A stretch of DNA of 64,000 bases from Burhinus oedicnemus (lineage: Eukaryota; Chordata; Aves; Charadriiformes; Burhinidae): the NCBI GenBank assembly GCA_008921705.1, contig VFFE01006856.1:18124-82123 (forward strand). The letters run 5' to 3'. The notes beneath the pieces were generated by a model. The model did not search any database. It was not told where the DNA came from and saw only the letters and a program-made list of their open reading frames with translations. The position numbers and the translations under genes are program-made. Shown here in pieces: positions 49,120 to 61,572 of this stretch (positions within the stretch are counted from its first letter, which is position 1; each line of letters starts with the position of its first letter).

Positions 49120-52100
49120 TTGCAAGACCAAATAGTCTGTCTGAAAGACCAGATAAAACCTGAGCTCCATCCCATATAACAAGCCTGGGCAGTTTGGAAA
49201 ATATCTTGGGGCAATCAAATTCTACAAGGAAGCCATGGTCACTAGAAAACATCACAACCTCACCTCTCCCCCACTCCTTCTTTCCTCTGTACAATGGGAA
49301 ACCATTTTCTCTCTCTGACACTATCTCTATTTATATTTCCCTTCTGCCACTCAGCTCAGCCATAATTCCACAGCACACTGTGTTCCGTGAGTCTGCCTGG
49401 CCTTGGATCACACTGTCCAAGGCATCAAACACCACCAGTGGACACCTCAGGGCAGGAACAGTATCTCTGCCACGTCACAGGAGTTACCATAATTTAGGCA
49501 ATAAAAATGAAAGTACTAGTAAGAAAAGTCACCTTGGCTGTCCAGCTTCTTCTCTCCTTGAACTCCAGTGGCTTCTTGGCTTTTGAAATAATGTAGTGTA
49601 GAAAGCTGGTCTCCCAGGCACTGAGTTTCTTCTGCTGGGCTCTAGCCAGCTGCTCTCTTTGCCTGCTTTCTCTCTTCATTGACAATTTATTGGCTGCCCT
49701 ACACCTATTTTTTTTTTTCCTTTTAAATGTTCTCTTTTCTGGGCAAGTCTGATACTTGACTCACCTGGCCGTATATTTGCTCTGTACTTGAGCAAGAACA
49801 TGTCAGCTGCAAGGAAAAAAAAAGAGCGGTCCCTCACTGAACCTGCCACAGTGACATGGCTCTGCCTGTTAACATCAAAATACAGCGTGCTTGGGAAATG
49901 AAATCGCTCTTCCATTTCAGTGCTACCTCCTGCTTTGTACCTTTATACTTGCCTTATTTGGATCATCTCAGAAGGCTCTGGAGGATGGTCTCAAACATCC
50001 CTGCCTCCCACTTCACCAGTAGCCTCTCCTTGTGCTAGGCTCCGAGCTCAGTTCCCCTATTCCCCTTTCCAGTTGCTATGCCCAGCGGCTCCCATGGGTA
50101 TTCATTTCTATGCTCGGCTTCAGAAAGCATGTTTAAAATCACTTTACATTTAAATTAGCTAAGGGCTGTAATGTTTGGATTATGACTAAAGAGCAAGTGT
50201 GTAGTAACTCTTTCCTCTCCTTTGAAATTTAGCATCTAGATTAAGGAAGGATGGAATTTTTCCCTCTCTGACTCTGCTTTCATCCTTTCTCTCAGCAGGT
50301 CCTCATGTCTAGCACCAGTAGGAATAAACAGTCTGTCCATGCTTGGGACTAATCAGGACTGGCCACAGGATGTCACTATTACTCCACAAACATACATAGA
50401 GTGAGGTGTTTGTTTATAGAAGGGCAGGGTCTGATCTTTAATTGTCTACAACTCATATTTTGCCAGCGTGCTCAGCTCTGGTGTGGTACATCAGGAGACA
50501 CGTCCTGATGCTCCTCAACAGAGCCATAAGCCCGTGTAGGATTTGGAGACGTGCGTTAAGATGCAACTTGTGTGCGTGAGTGTGTGTGCACACATTAGCT
50601 TCAATTTGCCCTAAGTTTACACAGCCCTTGGATTTCACCTTGGATATGGGATTCAAATGACCAAAGTCAGCCAAGGATTGCTTTGTTTCAAGCCAAAATC
50701 ACATTAAGCCTCTGAGTATCAAATGGTTCCCTGTAAAACCTTAAATCAGCCTAGGTCCTCTCCAGCTCAGTTTAGGCTCGTAAAACTTACAGTAAAATTC
50801 AGTTTCAAGTTCATAACAAAACCCAAAGGCAGGTTTCAGGTTCACTTTTGGATTTTGTTCTGAATGTTTGCCTAGCTCTGCTCAATGCAAGGTCACACAG
50901 GTTGGATAGGGGAAAGGCTTTTTAAAACGTTTCCATTCTCCAAAACGGAGATAAGCATATGACTATGAGCTGGTGCAACCGTGGGGTGAAATTTCAAATG
51001 CAGCAGCAGATAGAGAGGTCCATTCAGGTGAAGTAAATCTTCATAAGTGCAGACAGAAACCAGACTAAGTGAAAGGGTCAAAAGAAAACTTCCTCATCCT
51101 GGGAAGCTGACTGTCAACATGTCAGCATGAGGACCCTTGCTCTCCTTTCCCTCTTGCTTCTTCAGTACCTTGTCCTTTCCTCCTTGTTTCCTGTGATGTA
51201 TGAGCTGCTGTGCCTCAACTCTGATGTCTTGGGGAATCTCCAGCTCCCTTCCATGTCAGTAAATTTTACTATTTGCATCTTGTTCACAAAACATCCCAAT
51301 TCACCAAAATGTGTCTTCTGGTTATATAGTATCCTTGAATTGCTGAATTCTGGGAACTTATTCCATGTTTACACCTCACTATATTGAAATCAAGGGGTTT
51401 GTGGTTATTAGTACCAACTTTTTTTTTTTTTTCTGGAAAAGCATTATAAGGATTCAGATATTACTGGCAACTCGGAAAAAAACCACACATGCATACAAAT
51501 ACTATTATGTTATTAATTTGTGCCTCATTTTGCAAAACTTGGGTGATGGACTGAGGCTTCTCTTACAATTCAGGAACCTTTTTGGTAGCACTGGGCATAG
51601 TTTTTACCCTTTGCATAATGAGGTAGCTAAGACACCAGAGGTAATCATATCCTATTCTTCTATAAAACAGGAATATTTTCCTCAGTATTGGTTCAGGAAT
51701 GCCTATTTTACAGTGCTGGTGCTGTGATGGGTAACAGGCAGCAGGTAACTCACGTGGAAAAGAGACTTCTACAGAAGATCAATTCAGGCAGACCTATCTA
51801 AAAATATCCTACCTGGGCAGACTTTATGAAAGTTAGGAATGTTATTTTGGGAACTGAACTTCGCTGGTATGACCTCGGTGGGTCAAGATCAATTGGACAA
51901 CGGCTGTTAGAAAAATCTAGAAGAGGATTTATTTGGTTTCTGTGGAGCAGAAATATGAAAATCTGTAAAAGGGGAGAGCTTCTACCTTATTAGAGGTGGA
52001 AGGTGTCCACAACTCTTATTTTGTGTTTGTCTTTTTCTGTAGTCTCTGTGCCCTGTCACCAAGTCCCACGGGCCTTAACAACAAACCTCTGGCCTTGGCA

Positions 52101-55100
52101 TTTGCTAAATCTCACTGTTTAACTTGAAGGACTCTTGATTTGGACTTTGCCTATTTACCTAATGCTTTTTGTGCTGTCTCCGGTGTCCAAGAGAGAGAAG
52201 GAAACATCATGCAGCTAGAAGACTTCCCTTCCAACTCCAGCTTCCAGCCAGAAACCAATGGACCAGAAAGGAGGCTGCTATCTCTAGAGAGGAACTGCTG
52301 CTTGAGCCTGGCAGAATTACAACTGTCCACCTGAACTTGACTGTGAGCAAGCTTCCTTTTCAACCTGCTCTCTTTCTGTTGCTTTGTATATCTGCTTAGG
52401 CACAGAAATTGAGCTATCAAAACAACTACAGCTACAGTAGGCTGAGAAACCTTGAGCCAGAATGGTCCAAAGCTACACCGGTAATGCGTTAAAGAAAGTG
52501 GTTGTTGACACATTTAATGAGAAAGACACGAACCTTGTATTTTTCATATTATTATGGTTAACATCAGTCTAGGAAAGAATTTGTAACATAGAGCTGGCTG
52601 GGCTAGTTTCAGTTACACTGAAACAGCAGAAGTGGCATAGCTTGTCCTAAAAGCCAGGTGAAAAAATAGCTGGTAAATACCTATACTGAACCCTGTGCTC
52701 CCATGTCTGTATTGCTAACACCACCGGAGACGGCTAGCTTAAAGCTAGGTGGAATATATCTCATGAGCTGGCTTGTCATGTCCTCAGCTTACATCTTCTT
52801 TGTTCCAGAGAGGCAGCCATCTACTACAGGTCCATACAAATAGCAGTTTCTATCCCCCCCAACCCAATACCACTTCAGTGCTGAAAGAAGGAGAGGCTCC
52901 AGCCACCGCAGCACCCATCGCAACACTCCCTTCAGCTCATGGCCCATCCCTGCAGGGAGGCACATACCATGTGCTCATCCCATAGCACACATCCTTTACT
53001 CTCTGTGCAGACATGGAAGGGCAAGGTAGGTCAGCAGGCAGCACAAAGAGGTTGGGCACACAGGCCAGCTCATATTTCCATTGTTTAAGAAACTGATTTT
53101 TAGACATACCTGTGGTTTAGTTAATAAGGTAGATCTATGTCATGTCTCGTTGTCATTAGCAATGATAAACGATTCTGAAACCACTATCACAGGGAGTTAC
53201 ATCATCTGATCAGAACGGGGCATCATCAGTGTAATCCACAAGCCTAACAGACCAGCCTGCTTTATTTTTGTGTTTCTCTCTCATTCTCTTATGCAAGTAC
53301 TTTCTGTGACAAGAATCTTCATCTAAGGAGCCCGGTCCCCAGCTCTTTATCCAGAAGTTTTGCATTTAATATTGCGTCCTTTATAGCTGAGCCACAGCTC
53401 TCAGAGCAACAAAGACATGTGGATGCATTCAGCAACTCCGTTCTCTTTTTGTCTGTCCAGTTGCAGTGATGATTCCACCAATTTAGATTAGACTCGGGAG
53501 TCATAATTAACATGACTTACATTTGTTATTCTTACTTGCATCACACAAAGAGCATAGTGTACATAGAGGTACATCAGTATATCAAGATGCTTCTGAGACC
53601 TTATTCCTCCAGAGGCAAGCATGGCAGTTCAGGTTAGAAATCACTGCACTGAAGCCAGTTGGGTATAGCACAGATATAAACAAATTTGACTTGTACTCCT
53701 TCCTTAGCAATTGCTGAGTCTTAACCACTACACTTGGCATTTTATGTTGTGCCTTTAGATGTGTGCCATGATATTTGAATTAAATGTCTTATTTCCTCTT
53801 TTTTGTCTTAGACCTCTCTCTGTGCTTTACACCTTAAAATTGCCTTGCAGATACTAATGTATGGCTGTACACTTGTATCCTGATACTAGAGGTCAATGAG
53901 GAATAAGGACACCTGTCAAATGTGGTATTATCTGCCTCATCTCTTAGTTTTGGGAGTAGCAGAGCTGCTTTGAGGTATCAGAAGAAAGCACAGCAAGATT
54001 TTTAAAAAACACTCTGAATGCATACATGGTCAGAGTGCTTTCAGGTGGCACTTCAGCACGTAAGAGTTGAATTGATTCTCTTTGGTTTAGCCATTCAAGT
54101 CACAAAACAGGTTAAATACAAATGTAATAATTTTACAACGTATCCACTAGATGGTAGCCTATCCTTATCCTTTCCGTTTACCAAATACATGACCAATGAC
54201 CCATCTCAAGAAATCTCATTGTGTATATTTCTGCTGTCAAGGAGATACTTGCCCAGTGGATCCTAGCGTGTGAGCAGGGAAATGCGACTCATAAAAATTT
54301 CTCCTTGTCGGAAATGCATTTGCCCAATGTCCCAGTTCAGATCTGGTGGAGGTTTTAGTGATCCTTAGGAAGTGTCCAAGCAGTATAACCTACATAGTCC
54401 TAGCATCTGCCGTTACATTCTTTTCATTACTTCAAATTCAGAACAGTCATTCACATTGGCCAACACAGTGGTTTTCCTGCTTACACTGGTATCTAAAATT
54501 ATGATATTTCTCCTTTAAAACAGCTTTTCTAGAGCATGATTAGCCTTTTACTAAAGGTCAGGTTCTGTACAGAAAGTCTGAGGTTTTTCTGCATAACATT
54601 TTTGAAAGAGATAATCAATAGTGGGTCAATGTATAAGTCTTCCTCTGAGCCTTCCTGAAAAAGATCAGGATAGTCACGAATTTTTTGTTGCCTAAACAAA
54701 ATGCACTTATTTGATCCATTTTTCCCCAATATAAATAAGAAAAGAGAGAGAGAAAGGGAGAAAAATACATTATTAAGAAGTATCATCCCTCTTCACAATG
54801 GTATCTGTGTACCGACAAAGAGAAATACAATCGCCAAGAATGTTAGAGGAGAATTGAAAACAATAAAGATTACAGTATTTTGTGCTCTGTGTGGCATACA
54901 CTGGTTGAAATAAAAGCATGCCACACAGCAGCTTTTCTGCTGTGCATGCCTCTAATCTCTGTCCACGCAGTGCTGCCAGGTAGGAGGTCGCAGAGAGTAG
55001 CAGGTGTTTGACAGACCTTTCACTTTAATGACGTTATATCAACATGCACAAAATGTCACAGCTACCTCTAATTAACTGCATAAGCATTTTCTACTCATAT

Positions 55101-55933
55101 ATATATATAAATATCTCCCCAGCAATTCCACTCCAGGCTGGTTCCACCAGCCCCTGTGAGGGACTGCAGATGTGTCTGAAGATCAAGGCTCTCCAAGGCA
55201 GTTGACAGGTCTCAGATACTGAGGGTGAAGGTATTCAGGTGAAAACCTGGGACAGAAGACATCTTGGAGAGCCAGCATGAGCCCTGACTTCTGTCCAATG
55301 CAAGGATGTGACCATCAACCACTACAGTGTGGCACAGATTGCAGGCTATTCTTAGCCTTGAAAGCATACTGTCTAGATACAAGGATATTTCTAGAGCTGT
55401 TGTGTCATGAATTTCTCTCCTAAAACTTTTAAAAGAAATAATAAAGATTAACAGAAGCCTAATTGGCAGGATTCCTATGTGCAGATCTGGAAGTACATTT
55501 ACACCCTAAATTGTTTTTACTCAGCAGCTGAAAATGCTTCCCTAGTTTCTGCATCTCATTTGTATGATACACGGCAGTTAATAGAACACTTAGGAGAGTT
55601 ATTAAAAATGCTCATTCCATACCATCTTTGCCATTTTTATATTATACCAAGGGGAGTGAAGCTCACTAATGCAATACTAAAGCCCTTCAGAGTTCTGACT
55701 ACTGTACTTTTCTTGCTTGGTTCATGTACCATGAGTTCATATAATGTGGTCTGAATGAAAAGAAGAGAAATATAATAAGAAAGGCCTCCTCTGACTTAAA
55801 CTTGTGCTTTATCATTCAGTCAAGATCAGGTAGAAAGGAAGGTGACCAGAAGCGCATGGCATGTCCTCCTATATTAATCTATGGGAAGGTAACTACGGTT
55901 AAATATTACAGATTAATGATAAGGTATTTGTGC
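49120..55933. other. Mostly featureless stretch before the LTR
   Basis: About 6.8 kb with no repeat family recognised. Simple sequence includes a T-run at 49709-49718, GTGTGTGTG near 50580-50587, T13 at 51419-51431, a purine tract at 54736-54763 and (TA)n at 55099-55110. A minus-strand splice-like microexon at 49765-49806 is listed separately. A plus-strand segment at 55822-55890 (ATCATTCAG before, AAG|GTAACT after, open in phase 0) was noted but has no partner. Confidence 0.45.
49765..49806 (-). CDS. Tentative 42-bp microexon
   Basis: Excellent minus-strand splice signals: a T-rich tract ending TTTTTTTTTCCTTGCAG and donor CAG|GTGAGT. With one base supplied from upstream the open frame reads DMFLLKYRANIRP after the shared first codon and leaves one base. 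A second frame is also open. It lies about 5 kb upstream of the candidate exons at 44.6-44.9 kb on the same strand but cannot join 44888-44929 directly, because the phases differ. It may be another exon of that gene with an intervening one missed, or a pseudo-exon. Confidence 0.25.
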
Positions 55934-55939
55934 ATTACC
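55934..55939. repeat. Left target-site duplication of the solitary LTR
   Basis: ATTACC immediately before the LTR; its partner TTTACC follows the LTR at 57064-57069 (5 of 6 identical). Six-base duplications are usual for several avian endogenous retrovirus classes. Confidence 0.5.
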
Positions 55940-56126
55940 TGCTGCGGTGGGTTGACCCTGGCTGGCCGCCAGGTCCCTGCCCAGCCACTCTCTCACTCTC
56001 CCTCCTCAGCAGGACAGGGGAAGAAAATAAGATGAAAAGCTCATGGGCCGAACATAGGGATAAGGAGATTGCTCAACAGTTACCGTCACGAGCAAAGCAG
56101 ACTCAACTTGGGGAAGATTAATTTAC

Positions 56127-56132
56127 TTTATT
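56127..56132 (-). promoter_or_regulatory. LTR polyadenylation signal AATAAA
   Basis: On the minus strand AATAAA lies in an A/T-rich segment about 190 bases before the LTR's 3' end. It sets the LTR's orientation and could act as a polyadenylation signal for minus-strand transcripts entering the LTR. Confidence 0.6.
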
Positions 56133-56339
56133 GCCAATTAATAACAGAGTAGGATAATGAGAAATAAAAAACAAAACTAAGACCATCTTCTTCCCCTCGC
56201 TACCTTCTTCCCAGGTTCAACTTCACTCCTGACTCTTCTGCATCCTCCTCTCCTCCGAGCAACGCAGCAGAACTGGGGTTACAGTCGGTTCATAATGTTC
56301 CATCTCTGCCCCTCCTTCCTCCTCACGCTCTTCCTCTGC

Positions 56340-56700
56340 TTCAGTGTGGGGTCCCTCCCACAGGATACAGTCCTTCATGAACTCCTCCAACAAGGGTCCT
56401 TCCCACAAGCTGCAATTCTTCAAGAACTGCTCCAGCGTGGGTCCTTTCCAGGGGGTACAGTCCTTCAGGAAAATATTGCTCCAGTGTGGGTCCACCATGG
56501 GCTGCAGTCCCTGCCAGAAAACCTGTTCCTGTGTGGGCTTCTCTGTGCGGGCTACAGCTCCTGCCAGGAGTCTGCTCCAGCTTGGGCTTTCCGTGGGCTG
56601 CAGCCTCCTTCAGGGCATGGCTGCTTGCTCCGGCATGGTGTCCCCCACAGGCTGCAGGGTGGATATCTGCTCCAACATGGTCCTCCATGGACTGCAGAGG
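56340..56700. repeat. Tandem array inside the LTR, about eight 45-49 bp units
   Basis: Imperfect units of about 45-49 bases, each with a CTCCAGYNTGGGTCC-like start and a GGNNNCAGTCC-like middle, recur with starts near 56344, 56390, 56435, 56481, 56530, 56579, 56627 and 56671. Divergence between units is high, so the array is inherited with the LTR family rather than newly expanded. Because many units are near multiples of three and stop-poor, several frames on both strands stay open here. Confidence 0.8.
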
Positions 56701-57069
56701 AACATCCTGTTTTCATCGTGGTCTGTTCTAGGAGCTGCAGGGGAATCTCTGCTCCAGCACCTGGAGCACCTTCTCCCCCTCCTTCCTCATGAACCTTGGT
56801 GTCTGCAGGGCTGTTTCTCTCACATTTTTTTCACTTCTCACTCTCACAGCTGCTCCGCAGCATTTTTCACCCTTTCTTTGCTACATTATCACAGAGGAGC
56901 CACCAGCATCGCTGACGGGCTCAGCTTTGGGCAGTAACAGGCGTATCTTGGAGCCAGCTGCAACTGGCTCTGTCTGACATGGGGGCAGCTCCTGGTCTCT
57001 TCTCACGGAAGCCAACCCTGCATCCCCTCTGCTACCAAAATCTTGCCATGTAAACCCAACACATTTACC

Positions 57070-60000
57070 TCTTTGTCACATCAAAAAAACCTCCACGTTT
57101 TTCTACATTTAGGATAATTATAGAGCCGCTCGCCCTGCTGGACTAAAAAGGATCCCTAGTTGCTCTCCTTCTTCTCTGCCTCTGATGCACAGACATTACG
57201 GGCCTTATTGCTACTCCTGGATAATTCACAGTCTGAAGGACTGTCTCCTTCATTTCCTACATCCCCTGCTAGGGATATCAAAATCTCCGAAGAGAATAAA
57301 ATGGAGAAATGCAGCCAATTGCAAAATGTGCTCATCAGTTGTTAAATTTTAAGTGCTAATATCTGACACAAGAAAATGGAAGTCTGTGTAGTGTGATCTC
57401 AGGCATTTTGTACAGGCACATGAAGAATGCAGCTATGCTGATGTTTAAGGAGAAGTCCCCAAGCAGCACTGTTGATCATTTAATGAAAAGTTCTGCTCAG
57501 AATTTAATTGCCTTTAAAAGAAAAATAGTTGAACACTATCCTGATTTTTAAAGAGGGGAAAAGAAACTAGAGATTACACAGTCCCACAATAAGCATCAAT
57601 CATGCTCATGCTGCAGCTACAGCATTCTGTACACCCAGTTTTTGAAAGGATGCGGTAGAGGCAGGAAACAAGATGAATAGGAGCCTGATGTGGTTTCTGT
57701 ATGAAAGGAACCAAAGAGAATAGGACAGTTTAGCACAGAGAGATGAATAGGAACAGGCAAACTGCTGTACTTAGAGTAGTATGTTATAAAGAAGGAAAAT
57801 GACATGTTCATAGTTATCATGGAGTACATTGAATTATTCTGAAAGGCTGGTAAAATGAAATACCTTCTACATACCCTGCAATTAGTCTCGTTGTATCAAG
57901 ATAATATCAGTGTAAATCCCTGGTATGATCCAAAAGAGGATTCTTCAGAGTCCAGCTCCTGATCTGAATCTGAACTTTACAGCTAGAATAAACTTGAATG
58001 TATCTGTTAAAAAGTCTTAAGACTTGTCAGAGAGAGAATATATGTTGCAGAAACAAGTGCACACAAATGACATCTGTATTTCATGTTTCTCTGCTTCTCT
58101 GCAGTATATATGAAGGCCATAGTTCCCATTTAACATAACATTACTTGTCAATGAAGTCTGAAAAGAGAACGACATTTCAAAGGAAACCTTTGCCTTTGAC
58201 AGTGGCAGTGGCCGCAGAGACAGCTGTAAATGGTTAAGGACTTACTTGCCTAAGGACATCCTTAGGGGTGGAAGCTGTTCTTTAAATTTATATCTTATTT
58301 CATCCAAAATAATGTAGAAGGGTCAACAAGGCCTAAATCTCAGTGCTTATGCAAACCCCGATAAGTAACAGGCAGCATCGCGCAGTGCAGTGTGGACAGC
58401 TGCACCCATGTGCTCATTACATGCCATTGATCATGCCATTAGGAACTCCCCAGAAGAACCCACATCAACAAAAATTTCCACCTTGTTAAAACAGAAGGCC
58501 AGTCCCCCTTCCTCGGGTGATCTTTCACCCCAGTGTTGGCATGCCAGCAGGACTGCACAAGAACATCCTCCTACCAGAGTAAATTGCAAAAGATGGTGTG
58601 CAATCAATAATGGTTTGGATTAGTGATAGCTACAGTGGGGGAAAAGCAAATCCCCACTGCAGAGAAGTTCCAGCTGAGATCTATGAGGCATTCAAAGTGG
58701 GCCAAGATGTTTTATTGGTAAGGCAGGTCAATCAACATGTAATTGATTTTAATTAGCACTCTCTTAAACTCTTCACATGCAGCCAGCTGTTAGCTGCACC
58801 ACCAGCAGGTGAATTTCAGAAAAAAAATTATGTATAAAATACTTTCCTGCAACATGAAAACTTGAAAGTAAATGATTTCTAAGCTGGTCCTTAGATGTAG
58901 AAACTTTCACCAGTTGTTCATTAGTATGAAGGGCAAACATTCCAGCATCACTGGCAGCTGGATTTTTAAGGTAGCTTTTGATCCCTGGGGGGCTAATGAT
59001 CATTAAATAATGACACGTAAACCCAAACCACATTGTGCTGGATAATCTTGCTGCAACCAGACAGTTACATCCACATAACACAGTGATGTGACTATTGATT
59101 ACATTACAGGCTAAGCCACGGCTATTTAATTAATTTCTGTAGAAGTCTACTGGGTAATTTGCTGAGGTGTGCTCTGCAGGAAGCGCTGTGGCAGCCGCTA
59201 TGTGTTGACTTCAGGGCTGGTAACTCTGATAGTGACCAGCAGCTGTTCCCCAGGACCCTGGGAGGATGCTAGAAAACATAGGATCTCTGCAGGACTGTAA
59301 GAGACATCTCATGTTTTGGTGCAGTCTGGGTGAGATTTACTCATGGGCCAAATCAGGTTGAAAATCTGCTAAGGTAACTCTGGTTTAAGCGTTCATTTCT
59401 TCTGCCTTAAGTGGTTTCTTTTGCCCTCACATTCCCTGCTTGTCTCCTCCCTAGTTTTGACCATCTCACGTACTCTCCTCGGTTTCTCTTCCCACTGCAC
59501 AGTGAGACAGGGAAGTGCTATTCCATACAGCACCTTGTTATATACTTTCCCATATTACAGGTGTGGAGGTGATGCCCTAAAGTGAAGGTCCCTAAGCATG
59601 TGCAAGTACCTCGGCCCTATTGGTTACAGCAAGATTTATAAACTAAATCCATTTAAAAAGTCATGCAAGGTTTTACAGCTGCAGCTATCAGTGCCAAAGT
59701 CCCACATTTAGATCATCCAAGTGCCACCTTTCAGCTCCTGTCTCAAACCCTTTAGGAGTTTTCTATACAGAAGTGTCTACATCTTCAGTTTTAATTTCAT
59801 TAAGAGCCTTGAAGGGCTGCCCTCGAGCACTTTACTCTTGACAGAGCTGAGCAGGTTGGCACCAATTTCATGCATCAGCCTGGCTGCTGCTCATGAAGCA
59901 GACGTTTCTCCACATCTCTCCTCTTTGCATGACTCAACACAAAAAGCGCTCAGAGTGCCAGCAGCAAGCTGGATGCTACAGAAAGGCCACTCAAAGAGCA

Positions 60001-61572
60001 GCGTGGGTGGTGAGGGCACCGTTCCCTGTGCTGCTTTTCCAAGGTGTGAGCTGTCAGGGGGAGACAGAGGGATAATCCCTTCCTCTGCCAGAGAAAACTT
60101 GGAAGCAGCCTTGAGACAACCAGATGACGGCAGAGGGAAGGGGAAGAGAAGCACTCTTTCCCTCCCTGGGGAAGTGGTCCCACTTGGCATGGAGTAATTA
60201 TGTGTGAAACAGGTATCAGAGAGAGAGGAAATCCTAATCTCAAGGAGTGTCCCTCAAGGAGGGGTGGCCATGAATGCAGCTCTTTCTTCCAGCAAGCACC
60301 TCGCTAGTTGAGTTTATGGCAAAGGTGCATCCTATGCAAAAGGGAATGGCCACAGCAGGATGGAGAGGGAGCAGACGTGCACACCCCCATGCACAGGGCA
60401 CTTCATTATCTGGTAAAAATCACCATTTAAATCCCCTCAGGCAGCCAAGGAACCACTGCAGAGATCACTCCTGGGGACCCAAGCAGGACAGCATCTGTGC
60501 TGAGCAAGAAGGAGCACAACCTCACCGCTCTTAGAGAGGCTCCAGTGCTCAACTTCAGGGGATAGCTGAGGATTTGGGCTTGTAAGTAGTCAAAAAGCAT
60601 TCTTTGTAGCATGAAATAGCATGCCTACCTCCTGGAGCTAGTTGGACACTGCTCTGATATCTCTTGAACAGAGGCCAGCTCTGCTGGGCCACTGTGGACC
60701 CCGTTCTGCCCCCCGTGTGCCGAGCCCCTGTGTTTGCTGGAGGGGAAGCATGGGTCACCAAACCCAGGGCTGCAGACATAGCTCAGACCTCAGGACTGGG
60801 AGTGCTAAGGAAAAGCGTGCTGTTGGAGTGTGAGCCCTTCTGTGCTCTCCCAGCAGGAGCTTGGCCACTGTGGACCTTCGCTGGCAACATTTGGCTGCTA
60901 CAAAGAGCTACTGTCACAGGTTCTGGAAGTCATATTTGGGCCGAGAGCTGTGTACCTGGGCCCTGAGGAGCTTCCCATGCCCTGGGCATGCAGACAGTCT
61001 GCGGTGAAGCTGCAAGTTTGTCCTAAGCCTCAAGATGGAATGACTGAACCACTTTTCCTCATTCTCGACTTCCTGGAGACAAGAGAAAAATGAGTTTCAG
61101 GCTTGGCATTTGGTGCTCAGGCAGCCCCTGAGTTGTCATAGATTTAACTCAAGTACACCAACAGTCTACAGACTAAATTGCATCAAATATCTAGGACTAA
61201 GGAAAGGTAGCTGACATTTTTTCACATTTTTATACATAACAAAAATACAAAATTTCACAGAAAAAAATAATTTTGGTAAAGCTTTTCCCATTCTTTAGGG
61301 GAAAAGAAATTGTTCATTTTCATTTTTCAAGTTTTCCTTCTTGTTTTTCAATGTGACCCAGTAACGGATTATGCAGGCTTCATCCCAGGCATGCAATAAT
61401 TACTCCGTGGATGAAGGTTTTATAGTCAGGGCATTTAATTGGGAACTTTACACACACTCATTTTCAAATACATAAATAAATAATCTCAGAAGCAGCTAAA
61501 TTTAGTATTAGTAGCTGAATTAAACTTGCATATTTCTGAAATTCACAGTCCCATTGCCTGAGGAAAGAGTAA
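57070..61572. other. No gene or repeat recognised
   Basis: Ordinary non-coding sequence, somewhat more GC-rich at 59800-61000, which is why several frames of 80-160 codons are open there (for example 59721-60197 plus). They have no splice, start or composition support. No known transposon seen between the LTR and the CR1 at 61.57 kb. Confidence 0.5.

Larger units (their letters stand above)
55940..57063 (-). mobile_element. Solitary LTR of an avian endogenous retrovirus
   Basis: A 1124-bp element starting TGCTGCGGTGGGTTGACCC and ending CCATGTAAACCCAACACA, so it has the TG...CA ends of an LTR, bounded by a near-perfect 6-bp duplication. The wording is that of an LTR family widespread in non-galliform birds. 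Orientation is minus: on that strand AATAAA (56127-56132) lies close to the 3' end, as in the R region. The middle holds a tandem array listed separately. There is no gag, pol or env sequence on either side and no second LTR, so this is the product of LTR-LTR recombination and carries no viral gene. Open frames of up to 197 codons inside it are by-products of the array. The class (ERV-K or ERV-L) is not settled. Confidence 0.88.

Noticed and set aside
55822..55890. 69-bp plus-strand segment open in phase 0 before AAG|GTAACT
   Set aside because: No phase-compatible partner found; the LTR insertion follows within 50 bases.
56295..56937. Open frames of 165 and 197 codons (plus) and 115 codons (minus)
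   Set aside because: They lie in the tandem array of the solitary LTR, overlap on both strands and repeat the same short segment, so they reflect repeat structure, not a gene.
59721..60197. 158-codon plus-strand frame
   Set aside because: Lies in a GC-richer patch where stops are rarer; competing frames on both strands are equally open.
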